DNA of 64,000 nucleotides from assembly GCA_018907035.1 (NCBI GenBank), contig JACCIC010000142.1, positions 1 to 64,000 on the forward strand, read 5' to 3'. The translations under genes were made by a program, and so were the position numbers. Below are positions 1 to 10,878 of the stretch, piece after piece. The stretch is from Sycobia sp. Sy_11 (Eukaryota; Arthropoda; Insecta; Hymenoptera; Epichrysomallidae). Position 1 is the stretch's first letter, and each line of letters begins with the position of its first letter. Below the pieces are notes generated by a model. It did no database searches and was not told the origin of the DNA. It saw only the letters and a program-made list of their open reading frames with translations.

Positions 1-3000
1 TCTAACGCAATGTAACGAGGGGCAAACGTTTTTTGCGTTCTACGAGCAATCTAACGAGGAGCAAACGCTGGCTCTGGTCTTACCGCTCTATATGGACAAG
101 GAGCAAACGTTTTGCACTAAAATTAAGAATATTAAATTTTCACTTTTTTTTGCGAATTTGACGATTGTGCGTTCTACGACCAATGTAACGAGGAGCAAAC
201 GCTGGCTCTGGTCTTACCGCTCTATATGGACAAGGAGCAAACGTTTTGCACCAAAATTAAGAATATTAAATTTTCACTTTTTTTTGCGAATTTGACGATT
301 GTGCGTTCTACGACCAATGTAACGAGGAGCAAACGTTTTTTGCGTTCTACGAGCAATGTAACGAGGAGCAAACGCTGGCTCTGGTCTTACCGCTCTATAT
401 GGACAAGGAGCAAACGTTTTGCACTAAAATTAAGAATATTAAATTTTCACTTTTTTTTGCGAATTTGACGATTGTGCGTTCTACGACCAATGTAACGAGG
501 GGCAAACGTTTTTTGCGTTCTACGAGCAATCTAACGAGGAGCAAACGCTGGCTCTGGTCTTACCGCTCTATATGGACAAGGAGCAAACGTTTTGCACTAA
601 AATTAAGAATATTAAATTTTCACTTTTTTTTGCGAATTTGACGATTGTGCTTTCTACGAGCAATCTAACGAGGAGCAAACGCTGGCTCTGGTCTTACCGC
701 TCTATATGGACAAGGAGCAAACGTTTTTTGCGTTCTACGAGCAATCTAACGAGGAGCAAACGCTGGCTCTGGTCTTACCGCTCTATATGGACAAGGAGCA
801 AACGTTTTGCACTAAAATTAAGAATATTAAATTTTCACTTTTTTTTGCAAATTTGACGATTGTGCGTTCTACGACCAATCTAACGAGGAGCAAACGCTGG
901 CTCTGGTCTTACCGCTCTATATGGACAAGGAGCAAACGTTTTGCACTAAAATTAAGAATATTAAATTTTCACTTTTTTTTGCGAATTTGACGATTGTGCG
1001 TTCTACGACCAATGTAACGAGGGGCAAACGTTTTTTGCGTTCTACGAGCAATCTAACGAGGAGCAAACGCTGGCTCTGGTCTTACCGCTCTATATGGACA
1101 AGGAGCAAACGTTTTTTGCGTTCTACGAGCAATCTAACGAGGAGCAAACGCTGGCTCTGGTCTTACCGCTCTATATGGACAAGGAGCAAACGTTTTGCAC
1201 TAAAATTAAGAATATTAAATTTTCACTTTTTTTTTGCAAATTTGACGATTGTGCGTTCTACGACCAATCTAACGAGGAGCAAACGCTGGCTCTGGTCTTA
1301 CCGCTCTATATGGACAAGGAGCAAACGTTTTTTGCGTTCTACGAGCAATCTAACGAGGAGCAAACGCTGGCTCTGGTCTTACCGCTCTATATGGACAAGG
1401 AGCAAACGTTTTGCACTAAAATTAAGAATATTAAATTTTCACTTTTTTTTGCGAATTTGACGATTGTGCGTTCTACGACCAATCTAACGAGGAGCAAACG
1501 CTGGCCCTGGTCTTACCGCTCTATAAGGACAAGGAGCCAACGTTTTTTCGTTCTACGAGCAATCTAACGAGGAGCAAACGCTGGCTCTGGTCTTACCGCT
1601 CTATATGGACAAGGAGCAAACGTTTTGCACTAAAATTAAGAATATTATTTTTCACTTTTTTTTGCGAATTTGACGATTGTGCTTTCTACGAGCAATCTAA
1701 CGAGGAGCAAACGTTTTTTGCGTTCTACGAGCAATCTAACGAGGAGCAAACGCTGGCTCTGGTCTTACCGCTCTATATGGACAAGGAGCAAACGTTTTGC
1801 ACCAAAATTAAGAATATTAAATTTTCACTTTTTTTTGCGAATTTGACGATTGTGCTTTCTACGAGCAATCTAACGAGGAGCAAACGCTGGCTCTGGTCTT
1901 ACCGCTCTATATGGACAAGGAGCAAACGTTTTTTGCGTTCTACGAGCAATCTAACGAGGAGCAAACGCTGGCTCTGGTCTTACCGCTCTATATGGACAAG
2001 GAGCAAACGTTTTGCACTAAAATTAAGAATATTAAATTTTCACTTTTTTTTTTTGCCAATTTGACGATTGTGCGTTCTACGAGCAATGTAACGAGGAGCA
2101 AACGTTTTTTGCGTTCTACGAGCAATGTAACGAGGAGCAAACGCTGGCTCTGGTCTTACCGCTCTATATGGACAAGGAGCAAACGTTTTGCACTAAAATT
2201 AAGAATATTAAATTTTCACTTTTTTTGCAAATTTGACGATTGTGCGTTCTACGACCAATCTAACGAGGAGCAAACGCTGGCTCTGGTCTTACCGCTCTAT
2301 ATGGACAAGGAGCAAACGTTTTGCACTAAAATTAAGAATATTAAATTTTCACTTTTTTTTGCGAATTTGACGATTGTGCTTTCTACGAGCAATCTAACGA
2401 GGAGCAAACGTTTTTTGCGTTCTACGAGCAATCTAACGAGGAGCAAACGCTGGCTCTGGTCTTACCGCTCTATATGGACAAGGAGCAAACGTTTTGCACC
2501 AAAATTAAGAATATTAAATTTTCACTTTTTTTTGCGAATTTGACGATTGTGCGTTCTACGACCAATGTAACGAGGGGCAAACGTTTTTTGCGTTCTACGA
2601 GCAATCTAACGAGGAGCAAACGCTGGCTCTGGTCTTACCGCTCTATATGGACAAGGAGCAAACGTTTTTTGCGTTCTACGAGCAATCTAACGAGGAGCAA
2701 ACGCTGGCTCTGGTCTTACCGCTCTATATGGACAAGGAGCAAACGTTTTTTGCGTTCTACGAGCAATCTAACGAGGAGCAAACGCTGGCTCTGGTCTTAC
2801 CGCTCTATATGGACAAGGAGCAAACGTTTTGCACTAAAATTAAGAATATTAAATTTTCACTTTTTTTTGCAAATTTGACGATTGTGCGTTCTACGACCAA
2901 TCTAACGAGGAGCAAACGCTGGCTCTGGTCTTACCGCTCTATATGGACAAGGAGCAAACGTTTTGCACTAAAATTAAGAATATTAAATTTTCACTTTTTT

Positions 3001-4003
3001 TTGCGAATTTGACGATTGTGCGTTCTACGACCAATGTAACGAGGGGCAAACGTTTTTTGCGTTCTACGAGCAATCTAACGAGGAGCAAACGCTGGCTCTG
3101 GTCTTACCGCTCTATATGGACAAGGAGCAAACGTTTTGCACTAAAATTAAGAATATTAAATTTTCACTTTTTTTTGCGAATTTGACGATTGTGCGTTCTA
3201 CGAGCAATCTAACGAGGAGCAAACGTTTTTTGCGTTCTACGAGCAATCTAACGAGGAGCAAACGCTGGCTCTGGTCTTACCGCTCTATATGGACAAGGAG
3301 CAAACGTTTTGCACTAAAATTAAGAATATTAATATTTCACTTTTTTTTGCGAATTTGACGATTGTGCGTTCTACGAGCAATGTAACGAGGAGCAAACGCT
3401 GGCTCTGGTCTTACCGCTCTATATGGACAAGGAGCAAACGTTTTTTGCGTTCTACGAGCAATCTAACGAGGAGCAAACGCTGGCTCTGGTCTTACCGCTC
3501 TATATGGACAAGGAGCAAACGTTTTTTGCGTTCTACGAGCAATCTAACGAGGAGCAAACGCTGGCTCTGGTCTTACCGCTCTATATGGACAAGGAGCAAA
3601 CGTTTTTTGCGTTCTACGAGCAATCTAACGAGGAACGAGCAATCTAACGAGGAGCAAACGTTTTTTGCGTTCTACGAGCAATCTAACGAGGAGCAAACGC
3701 TGGCTCTGGTCTTACCGCTCTATATGGACAAGGAGCAAACGTTTTTTGCGTTCTACGAGCTATCTAACGAGGAGCAAACGCTGGCTCTGGTCTTACCGCT
3801 CTATATGGACAAGGAGCAAACGTTTTGCACTAAAATTAAGAATATTAAATTTTCACTTTTTTTTGCGAATTTGACGATTGTGCGTTCTACGCGCAATCCA
3901 ACGAGGAGCAAACGCTGGCTCTGGTCTTACCGCTCTATAGGGACAAGGAGCAAACGTTTTGCACTATAATTAAGAATATTAAATTTTCACTTTTTTTTGC
4001 GAA
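1..4003 (+). repeat. Modular satellite array, 39/81/134/173-bp units
   Basis: The array is built from three modules that all meet at a shared 11-mer, AGGAGCAAACG. Module A is 39 bp (starts GCGTTCTACGAGCAATCTAA), module B is 81 bp (adds CTGGCTCTGGTCTTACCGCT and an ATATGGACA stretch), and module C adds about 55 bp of AT-rich sequence (TTAAGAATATTAAATTTTCA). B alone repeats every 81 bp, B+C every 134 bp and A+B+C every 173 bp, in irregular order. Variation is mostly single bases, such as CAATCTAACG versus CAATGTAACG. The array begins before the window and is cut off on the right by the LTR at 4004. Open frames in it reflect absence of stops in the unit and are not genes. Confidence 0.95.
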
Positions 4004-5460
4004 TGTTGCGTCCCGAGGATGACCTCGTTCCTTGCGCGCGTGGTCGCGGCGCCTGCACGCGTGTTGACATTTGTGTGTTCCATTCGTGTGTGATGTGAAT
4101 GTATGACCTGCGGGAGAATGGTAGTAATTCTTATTATTAATAATAATTCTTATTATTTATTGTAGTAACTAATAAATAATAAGAAATAGCAAATGGAATT
4201 GTATAATAATGATGTGTGCAAAATGAATGTTTTGTTATGTGTATAATAAATATAATAAACAACAAAATAAACTATGAGTAATGAATATGACGTGAATAAA
4301 GAGTGATGAACATAGTGAATATAGTAAGTAAATGATGTGTGCGGAATGTAATAAATACAAGAATAAACGATGAATGGTGAATATGATGCGAATAAAGAAT
4401 GATGAATATAGAGAATAAGCGAATGATGTGTGCGAGTGGCCCATGTACAATGTGTAAGCGCGCGGGTGTGTAGTACCGGCATGCGGGAGAGCAAAACACT
4501 GTATGAGTCTTACAAGTACGTGTTGTTTGACCCCGAATGCTGTGAGAGAGACGAGAAAGTATGTTAGAGTGGGACGAAGGCTGTCGTCCAATTAGAGCGC
4601 GTCGTCACGCCCCTGACCGCCGCTCTTACCCCACCACTCGCTTTTCGGCGCAACCGTACCAATGAGCGAGCGGCGCGAGGGAGGTGGGCGGAGCGATGAG
4701 GATGAACCGAGGTGATGAGCTGGATTGTAGATGAACGGCCGACAGACTTGTCTCTGCTCCGGTTGCGACGAGTAACTTTCGTGATCGCGTGGTTTTGTGT
4801 ATTGCAGTGGAGTGATTTTGCGTGCTGTGATTTGTGTGTGGTTATCGCGAAGAGTGTTTAGAAAGGTGTTTTGAAAGCCGCGTCAGTGTGAATTCAGTTC
4901 GTTATTTGCGGCGGTGTGTGTTATTACGTGTATCTTGTTTCGCGAATAATGTGTCTATTTTGCTTGTAGTTCCAATTAGTGTTTTATTAAAGCCATTATT
5001 TAAATTAAATATTGATACCGTTTTGAATTTCTTTTCACGAACCTGTGCCTTTGCCTCTTCTTTTCTATCCTCATTCATTTTATCACAGAGTGCGTTAAAT
5101 CAGTGCCGTGCGTTCACCCACGATCTACGAACAGGGTTCTCACTTCCCTTTTATCCAGAAGTGAGTGGTGACAGTGCTGCCCGAGCATCCTCTGAGGACC
5201 GTTGCCGTCGAAGTGGTCAAGCCAGCCCGCCGTGCCCTCTCTGCCTTCGCCATCGCCACGCAAAGACGGCTATTTCCGACGGGACGTAACAGAGGAGGAG
5301 GAAAATTTTTGGTGACAGCGGTAGGATTCGCCGTCAAAGGTCTCCAGTACCCTCGCGGGAAAAAGCGCCCTTAGTACCCTCGCGGGAAAAGGGAATCATC
5401 GGCCTGGTGCGCATCACCGACAGCCGCCGCAGCGACCTTCAAAGAGAGGAGGGAGCGTCA
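4004..5460 (+). repeat. Element A, 5' LTR (plus copy)
   Basis: This 1457-bp long terminal repeat starts TGTTGCGTCCCGAGGATGAC and ends GAGGGAGCGTCA, the TG...CA termini typical of LTRs. Its ends were fixed by comparison with the inverted copy at 13311-14767, which has exactly the same length. It inserts directly after a satellite unit. It contains two or three diverged units of about 100 bp (roughly 4200-4440) ending in AATGATGTGTGC. No target-site duplication can be paired with certainty, because the matching 3' LTR of this copy is missing. Small open frames inside on both strands recur in every LTR copy and are not treated as genes. Confidence 0.93.
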
Positions 5461-5465
5461 AGAAG

Positions 5466-5483
5466 TGGTGTTTGCCGTCGGCG
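5466..5483 (+). other. Possible tRNA primer-binding site of element A
   Basis: Five bases after the LTR the sequence reads TGGTGTTTGCCGTCGG. A primer-binding site should start with TGG, the complement of tRNA CCA. The first eight bases would pair with the 3' end of a valine tRNA ending AAACACCA, but the match then breaks, so the primer identity is weak. The same sequence lies after the LTR of the minus-strand copy (about 25638-25655). Confidence 0.35.
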
Positions 5484-6477
5484 AGATTCACCAGGTAAGT
5501 GAATAACAATAATAACCTTTTCTTTCGTTAAGAGATTAGAACGCCGATCATAGGCGCCGTTTTTTTTCTGTTTTCTTTTCGGAATAAATTAGATTCGCAA
5601 TAAAAACGCGTGTTGGCTTATTTATTTTATTTATTTAGCTTATTACTGTATTTAGCTCAGTTCATTTGGTTCATTTTTTTTTCTGCGTGAATTAAATTTC
5701 ATAGTGATTTTACTACGTTTAGTAAACTTAATATTAACCGTTTAATAATCGTCTTCAATTTGTTTAATAATTTGTTTAATTACCTTTTATTACGGCATTT
5801 TGTTACGGCATTTCGTTCGGATAAAAAAAAAAAAAAAAAAAAAAAAAATTTTTTTGTTTCGATTACGTGCAGCTTGAAAGTTGCGTAAAATTTATGAACA
5901 TTGGGAATAGTGTATTTATTAATGCTAATTTATTTATGTAGAGTATATTATATTTATTGATAGTATATTTGCTAATATCATTTATCAATATTTGTGGAAA
6001 CTTCCGTATTTACTTCCGTCGCTCGAGCGGTATTTTAGTTTTTGTTTATTTTAGATAAAGTTATTTTTGTGATTTTTAATGATAATTAAGGAATTAATAA
6101 TAATATTGATAATTAATTAATAATCAGTGAACTTCGAATAATTCCAGATAGAATAATTTTAAATAATTATATGCAGATTTTGAACGATTAATTTAAAATA
6201 ATCATATAATTTAGTTAATAATTATATATGGTTATGCACTATAATTATGTATTTTAATTATGTATTGTAATTATATGACTTAATAACACGTATACATTTG
6301 AGTTCTGCGTTTTAGTAGTTATATATATTGTGATAATATTTTAATTGATTTTGAATAATTATACACATAGATCTCAGATATTAGATTGTAAATAGAAGAA
6401 TTTTGTGAATTGTAAATTAACTTAATAACTTTATAACTTCATAACTTCATAACGACTTAATAACTTCATTAGGATAA

Positions 6478-6660
6478 AACCCGGGACAAAATCCCCATTA
6501 AGCTCATCCCGGTCGCGACGGTATAATTAAATTTAAAATAGGGACCCCCTCCCTCGGCGACGGGGTCATTAGGCGCGGATTACGGATAATCCCCTCGGCG
6601 ACGGTAGATGGGAGATTACCCCGCCCCCTAATTTACACCTTTGCGACGTGAGTTATATGC
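6478..6660 (+). other. GC-rich structured block in element A leader
   Basis: This is an island of GC-rich sequence in an otherwise AT-rich leader. The motif GGCGACGG or GTCGCGACGG appears three times at about 45-60 base intervals. Several occurrences sit in loops between complementary arms, for example GACCCC...GGGGTC and CCGGGA...TCCCGG. A diverged counterpart is kept in the minus-strand copy (about 24690-24840). The function is unknown; a packaging or structural RNA role is only inference. Confidence 0.5.
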
Positions 6661-7390
6661 CGGCTAGGTTGTAATAAAAATAAAGAATTATCATTAATTA
6701 TTTAAATTGTGTTAATAATATATTAATTGTAATATATTAGTTATAGTATATTAATTATATATCTTCCCTATATATATTTTAAATTATATATATTTACTGT
6801 TTAATGGTGGGACGTTTCTGCCCGAGATTATAATAACTTTATTAATGATACGCGATTGACATATACAAATAAGCATTGGTAGTAAATAATAATAACAATA
6901 ACAATAATAAGTAACAATAATAATTAATTAATTAATAATAATAATAATAAATACTGATCGTGAAACTAAGAAATTTTTTTTATTTTACATGCAGTTTTAT
7001 ATGCGTACGCTTGTAATATTTCGTATTGTTGTAACCTGGTAGGCTTTTTCAGAATTTAATGAAAATGTGATTCAATTTTTTTTTCTTTCTCTTCTTCTCT
7101 TTCCACGTTTTTAAAATTAAATCGGAAATAAAATTAAATGATAAATTTTTGAAATTTTTGAAATCCCAGTTTTTCCCCATCGACAAACCTATTGCATGTC
7201 AGTTATTTTATCCAATATTATATATATTTACATATTATAATATTATATTATATATTTTATACTGTTATATATTGTTTTATTTTATTTTATTATATATTAT
7301 TACTAATTGATATTTATATACTATTATATTCATACTTATTTATCATACTATATATGTAATTTACTCCTGCGCGCGTGAGGTAGGACCGTT

Positions 7391-7603
7391 GGACCTAGTG
7401 TGTCCGAGTTTCCCCGGGGTTATTATACGACAAATTGCGTAGGCCCCTCGGAGCTAGCGCCTCCGAGCCCCCTACTTCACCCCCAGAGCTAACGTCTCTG
7501 TCCTCCTGCTTCACGTCTCTTTACTATATAAATAAAGTAAACTAGTGAAATATATACTTTACTATTAGAAGCCAGGCCCCCTTTGAGGCTAACGTCCTCA
7601 AAG
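7391..7603 (+). other. Row of four hairpins with shared seven-base loop
   Basis: Four stem-loops occur in order: stem GGAC/GTCC with loop CTAGTGT (7391-7405); stem CTCGGAG/CTCCGAG with loop CTAGCGC (7447-7467); stem CAGAG/CTCTG with loop CTAACGT (7484-7500); stem CTTTGAGG/CCTCAAAG with loop CTAACGT (7581-7603). Stem sequences differ while the loop keeps CTARYGY. Three are followed within a few bases by a C- or T-rich run. All four recur in the minus-strand copy (24018-24290), one with an extended stem and one with a stem mismatch. They lie in the candidate intron, just before its acceptor. Confidence 0.75.
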
Positions 7604-7649
7604 TCCTCCCTTTTAGCTCGAATCGTAGGTAATAGAATTGCGCTTGAAC

Positions 7650-8900
7650 ATGGCATACACGCCGGCCGAATTTGAGGCCAAGATGCGGGAATTACGCGAG
7701 CGCGAAGACCGCTTGGCTGAGCGCGAGGCTCGCCTTAGGGTGCATGAGGCGGATCTCACGCAACATAGGGCCGTGAAAAACGATCGGGACGCTGTGATCG
7801 ACGACCTCGTCGCGCGCTTGGAACGTGCAGAAGCTCGTTGGGACGCTTTCCAGTCCCAGCAGCCGCGTTCACGAGGTTCTGAATACCGGTCATGCGATTC
7901 GTGCCACGGGGATAGCGTAAGCGAGGCGACGATGTCCGAATATCGTCATCTCCCGACGATCGGTAGCCGCGACGAATCCGCCGACGTACAGATCGTGTAC
8001 GACCGCGACGAAACGCCGCGACGTCACGCGCAATACGACAACGCACGTAGAAACATGCGGTGCGGACCGCGCTGGGGACAACCTGAGTACGTCAGGGAGC
8101 GCGAATGTGACGGGTATGGGATTGAATCATCGCGTGCACATAGGGGTTTCGAAACCCGCGGACGGCGATATGAAATGTCAACGGTCGACTACGGAATGTC
8201 GAAAGAATTGTTGCACGAATGCATTGCGAAGGTTCCGTATTTCGACGGGACCAACCTTCTGGAGTTTGTCGCTGCTATTCGGCAAATCCAGGACCAAGTC
8301 CCCGAAAGTTTAGAGCTAGAGGTTAACCGTCGCCTCAGGCTTAAGCTGACAAAAGCAACGCCTGCGATGTTTGGAAGACGGGAGTATGAAACCATCGAAG
8401 GTTTCGTTCGCCGGTTACTCGAGGTGTTTTGTTCGAATCTCACGTCTCATCATGTGAGACAACAACTAGGCGAAATCCGAGTGGGCGTAAACGAGCCCAT
8501 AACCGATTATGTATACAGCGTCGCGAAACTACACAGCGCGTTACTCGACTGCGCAAAAATAACGCGCCGAGTGACTCAATTGAGCCATGTCGAGATCGCG
8601 GAAATCGAAAACGACGTGATAGCCAACTTTATGGACGGTTTGCCGGAACACCTGTCGAACCGAATTCGCGATTGTCCCCGCGACATAGAAGGCCTGTACA
8701 GGATTGCTGTCCAGGTATCAAACGATTTCCAGCGGAAAAACGAGCGGTATAATGGGAGACTGCTTTCTGGCGAATGCGGGGAAACTGCGAACAATCATAG
8801 GAATCGCGATCCGGTCGTTGTACCCATACGTCAAGCGACACTCCGCGAAAGGTATAACGGGAATCCGCGCATGGAGTGGAGAAAAGCGCGCCGAAAGTGA
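7650..8900 (+). CDS. gag: Element A Gag (plus copy, main part)
   Basis: Gag is the structural protein that forms the retrotransposon particle. The start chosen is the ATG at 7650 (MAYTPAEFEAKM); a longer frame from 7638 would need a TTG. The N-terminal 80 residues are a charged, likely coiled-coil stretch (REREDRLAEREARLRVHEAD). The central region from about residue 200 (FDGTNLLEFVAAIRQIQ) has the look of a Ty3/gypsy capsid domain. The frame ends at 8900, before the zinc knuckle, which continues in another frame, so this copy has either a small frameshift or a frame transition there. The right-hand copy agrees at nearly all residues. A shadow frame on the opposite strand is ignored. Confidence 0.85.
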   Translation: MAYTPAEFEAKMRELREREDRLAEREARLRVHEADLTQHRAVKNDRDAVIDDLVARLERAEARWDAFQSQQPRSRGSEYRSCDSCHGDSVSEATMSEYRHLPTIGSRDESADVQIVYDRDETPRRHAQYDNARRNMRCGPRWGQPEYVRERECDGYGIESSRAHRGFETRGRRYEMSTVDYGMSKELLHECIAKVPYFDGTNLLEFVAAIRQIQDQVPESLELEVNRRLRLKLTKATPAMFGRREYETIEGFVRRLLEVFCSNLTSHHVRQQLGEIRVGVNEPITDYVYSVAKLHSALLDCAKITRRVTQLSHVEIAEIENDVIANFMDGLPEHLSNRIRDCPRDIEGLYRIAVQVSNDFQRKNERYNGRLLSGECGETANNHRNRDPVVVPIRQATLRERYNGNPRMEWRKARRK

Positions 8901-9127
8901 GTCGCGAAGATACGCGAAATCACTCTCGCGGAGAACCCCGACCTGCGCAGAATACGCGCGCACGCTCACCGCGTCCGGATGGGCCACAATTGATTTGCAA
9001 CTATTGTGGCAAATTCGGACATGAGCGTGAAAATTGTTTCACGCGACAAAACCGCGAGTCGGGAAACGCGCAAAGCGCCCGGAGGAGAGACGGCCCTCCG
9101 ACGAACGTCGCGCAAACCCGTCGTTAG
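8876..9127 (+). pseudogene. gag: Element A Gag C-terminus with CCHC zinc knuckle
   Basis: In the frame shifted from the main Gag frame, a CCHC knuckle is seen (CNYCGKFGHERENC), the RNA-binding motif of retrotransposon nucleocapsids. It is followed by a basic tail that ends at 9127. It overlaps the end of the main Gag frame by 25 bases and the start of the Pol frame by about 90 bases. The Pol frame is -1 relative to this one, as expected for -1 frameshifting, but I see no convincing slippery heptamer. The right-hand element copy has lost this segment in a 311-bp deletion. Confidence 0.7.
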
Positions 9128-10878
9128 TGCATTTTTGCAGCATCGGCATCGTCAACGATTTGCCGATTATAACAATAGCGTCGCCCGATATTTTCACAGG
9201 CGAAACTACAGCGATGGTTGACACCGGGGCACAACCAAATGTAGTAAAGCGGTGTGTGCTAGGAAAACGCGTCATAATCCGCGACGCAAAACAAACGTGC
9301 GTAAGGGGTATAAGCGGCGTTCCTGTGCCAGTTATCGGTGTGTGCGAGATACATCTCCAGAAACCGGACACGTGTGTCGAGTTTCTCGTGGTGGAGAACG
9401 ATTTCCCCATACCAACGCCGGCTCTGTTAGGCGCGAGATTTCTAGATCAGGCGAGAGTGATAATTGACTTTGGCGATCGGAAAATCACTTTTGGGAAGCG
9501 CGCTTTAGATGCAAGCCGAGGCGTGGCAAAATGTGGTTCGCACGAAACGTGCTGGATTGAAGCACACGTGGTCGAGAGATATGCCGGAAAGGTCGTACGG
9601 AAACGACTGGGGCCGGGTATTTTCGTCGGTGGGAATCACGCGAAACCCATTGAGGGACGGGTACCGGTAGAAAATACCAACATTTTTGGCATTCTGGTCG
9701 ACATTCCAGATTTAACGTTTTGTGAAGGGGAAACCGCGTCACCGTCCGAAACGGTCAAAACGGGGGGGACGAGTGTCCGATGCACCGACGAGCGGGACGA
9801 ATCGCGAACTCAATCGGATCATCCGTTAGTTTGCGCAACCATAGCCGCGTGCGATACGAGTAGGATAGTGTGTGTTAGAGGGTTGATACAAGTAAACGAC
9901 GAGAAGTTTGCTCACCGTATCGACGCCATCTGCGAAGAATACGCGGACGTATTTCATCTCCCGGACGAGATGTTACCGGCAACCGCAACGACCGAACATG
10001 CAATAGAAACGACTGATTCCGTTCCGGTAAACGCGCGTAATTACCGTTATCCACAAGCGTTGCGCGACGAAATAAAGCGTCAGGTGGAGAAGTTAATAAG
10101 CGACGGTATTGTCGAGCCATCCACATCGCCTTATTCCAGCCCTGCGTGGATCGTGCCGAAACGAGCGACGAGCGACGGCGAGAAAAAGTGGCGCCTCGTG
10201 ATAGATTTTCGCGAATTAAACGCGAAAACGATCGGAAATGCGTATCCGATCCCGAACATCACGGAAATCATCGATAGTCTCGGTGGGTCCAAGTATTTCA
10301 GTACTTTGGATTTACCCGCGGGCTTCCACCAGATACGGATGAGCGAAAAGGATCGCGAAAAAACCGCGTTTAAAACTCCTTTCGGGCTCTACCAATACAC
10401 GAGAATGCCGTTCGGGCTGAAAAATGCACCGGCAACCTTTCAGCGCCAAATGGATACCGCGTTCCGTGGCCTCCAAGGAAATGAAGTTTTCGTCTACGTA
10501 GACGACTGCATCATCTTTGCGAAGACCCTTGAGGAGCACGACGCGAAACTGCGCAGAGTCGTCGAAAGATTGCGCGAAGCGGGGATGAAGCTGCAGCCGG
10601 AAAAATGCAGTTTCTATCGCAGGGAAGTCGCGTACCTCGGCCACGCGATAAGTGCCGACGGAGTACGTCCGGATCCGGGAAAAACTTCCGCGGTTCAGGG
10701 ATTTCCGACGCCGAAGAACGCGAGAAACATTCGGGAGTTTTTAGGGCTCGCGGGATATTATCGCCGGTTCGTACCAGAGTTTGCAAAGTATTCGCGTGCG
10801 TTAGCTGCGCTCCTTAGGAAAGATGCAATATTCACCTGGGGCGAGAAGCAGCGGGAAGGCTTGTATTTGAATATTTGA
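9034..10878 (+). CDS. pol: Element A Pol: protease and reverse transcriptase (plus copy)
   Basis: This frame encodes an aspartic protease that processes the polyprotein and a reverse transcriptase. The protease catalytic motif is DTGA at residues 63-66. RT landmarks include the sequence around LVIDFRELNAKT, a LDLPAGFHQI segment, MPFGLKNAPATFQ, and the catalytic YVDD at about residues 488-491. The start shown only marks the open frame; the protein probably arises by frameshift from Gag. The right-hand copy has Ala where this one has Pro in the LDLxAGF motif, so this copy may be impaired. The frame breaks at about 10865, where five extra bases relative to the other copy shift it, and RNase H continues in the next frame. 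Confidence 0.88.
   Translation: MFHATKPRVGKRAKRPEERRPSDERRANPSLVHFCSIGIVNDLPIITIASPDIFTGETTAMVDTGAQPNVVKRCVLGKRVIIRDAKQTCVRGISGVPVPVIGVCEIHLQKPDTCVEFLVVENDFPIPTPALLGARFLDQARVIIDFGDRKITFGKRALDASRGVAKCGSHETCWIEAHVVERYAGKVVRKRLGPGIFVGGNHAKPIEGRVPVENTNIFGILVDIPDLTFCEGETASPSETVKTGGTSVRCTDERDESRTQSDHPLVCATIAACDTSRIVCVRGLIQVNDEKFAHRIDAICEEYADVFHLPDEMLPATATTEHAIETTDSVPVNARNYRYPQALRDEIKRQVEKLISDGIVEPSTSPYSSPAWIVPKRATSDGEKKWRLVIDFRELNAKTIGNAYPIPNITEIIDSLGGSKYFSTLDLPAGFHQIRMSEKDREKTAFKTPFGLYQYTRMPFGLKNAPATFQRQMDTAFRGLQGNEVFVYVDDCIIFAKTLEEHDAKLRRVVERLREAGMKLQPEKCSFYRREVAYLGHAISADGVRPDPGKTSAVQGFPTPKNARNIREFLGLAGYYRRFVPEFAKYSRALAALLRKDAIFTWGEKQREGLYLNI

Larger units (their letters stand above)
5461..7649 (+). 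other. Element A leader with candidate intron (5495-7616)
   Basis: This is a noncoding, mostly AT-rich leader between LTR and gag. A consensus splice donor, CCAG/GTAAGTG, lies 34 bases after the LTR (exon end 5494). A pyrimidine tract followed by AG (TCCTCCCTTTTAG, AG at 7615-7616) lies 33 bases before the gag ATG. Both signals are kept in the minus-strand copy (donor 25626/25627, acceptor at 24007-24008), so splicing of a 2.1-kb leader intron is plausible. The leader also contains a 26-A tract (5823-5848), a GC-richer structured block (6478-6660) and a hairpin row (7391-7603). Confidence 0.6.

Noticed and set aside
92..3969. Long open frames through the satellite (peptides starting MDKEQTF)
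   Set aside because: They are the repeat unit read in stop-free registers; overlapping frames shift with each 134- or 173-bp unit and no start, promoter or domain is evident.
1..4003. CRISPR-like array
   Set aside because: Repeats are long, contiguous and variable with no unique spacers, and the DNA is eukaryotic.
4153..4591. Tyr/His/Ser-rich open frames on the LTR minus strand (and 14180-14618)
   Set aside because: Composition follows the short internal repeats of the LTR; not a protein family.
4834..5374. Open frames inside the element A LTRs (also 13397-13937, 17280-17489, 25747-26216)
   Set aside because: They recur in each LTR copy on both strands, have no domain and no typical gene context; they are chance frames in conserved repeat DNA.
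7638..7649. Gag start at 7638
   Set aside because: That codon is TTG; the ATG at 7650 in the same frame is the reasonable start.
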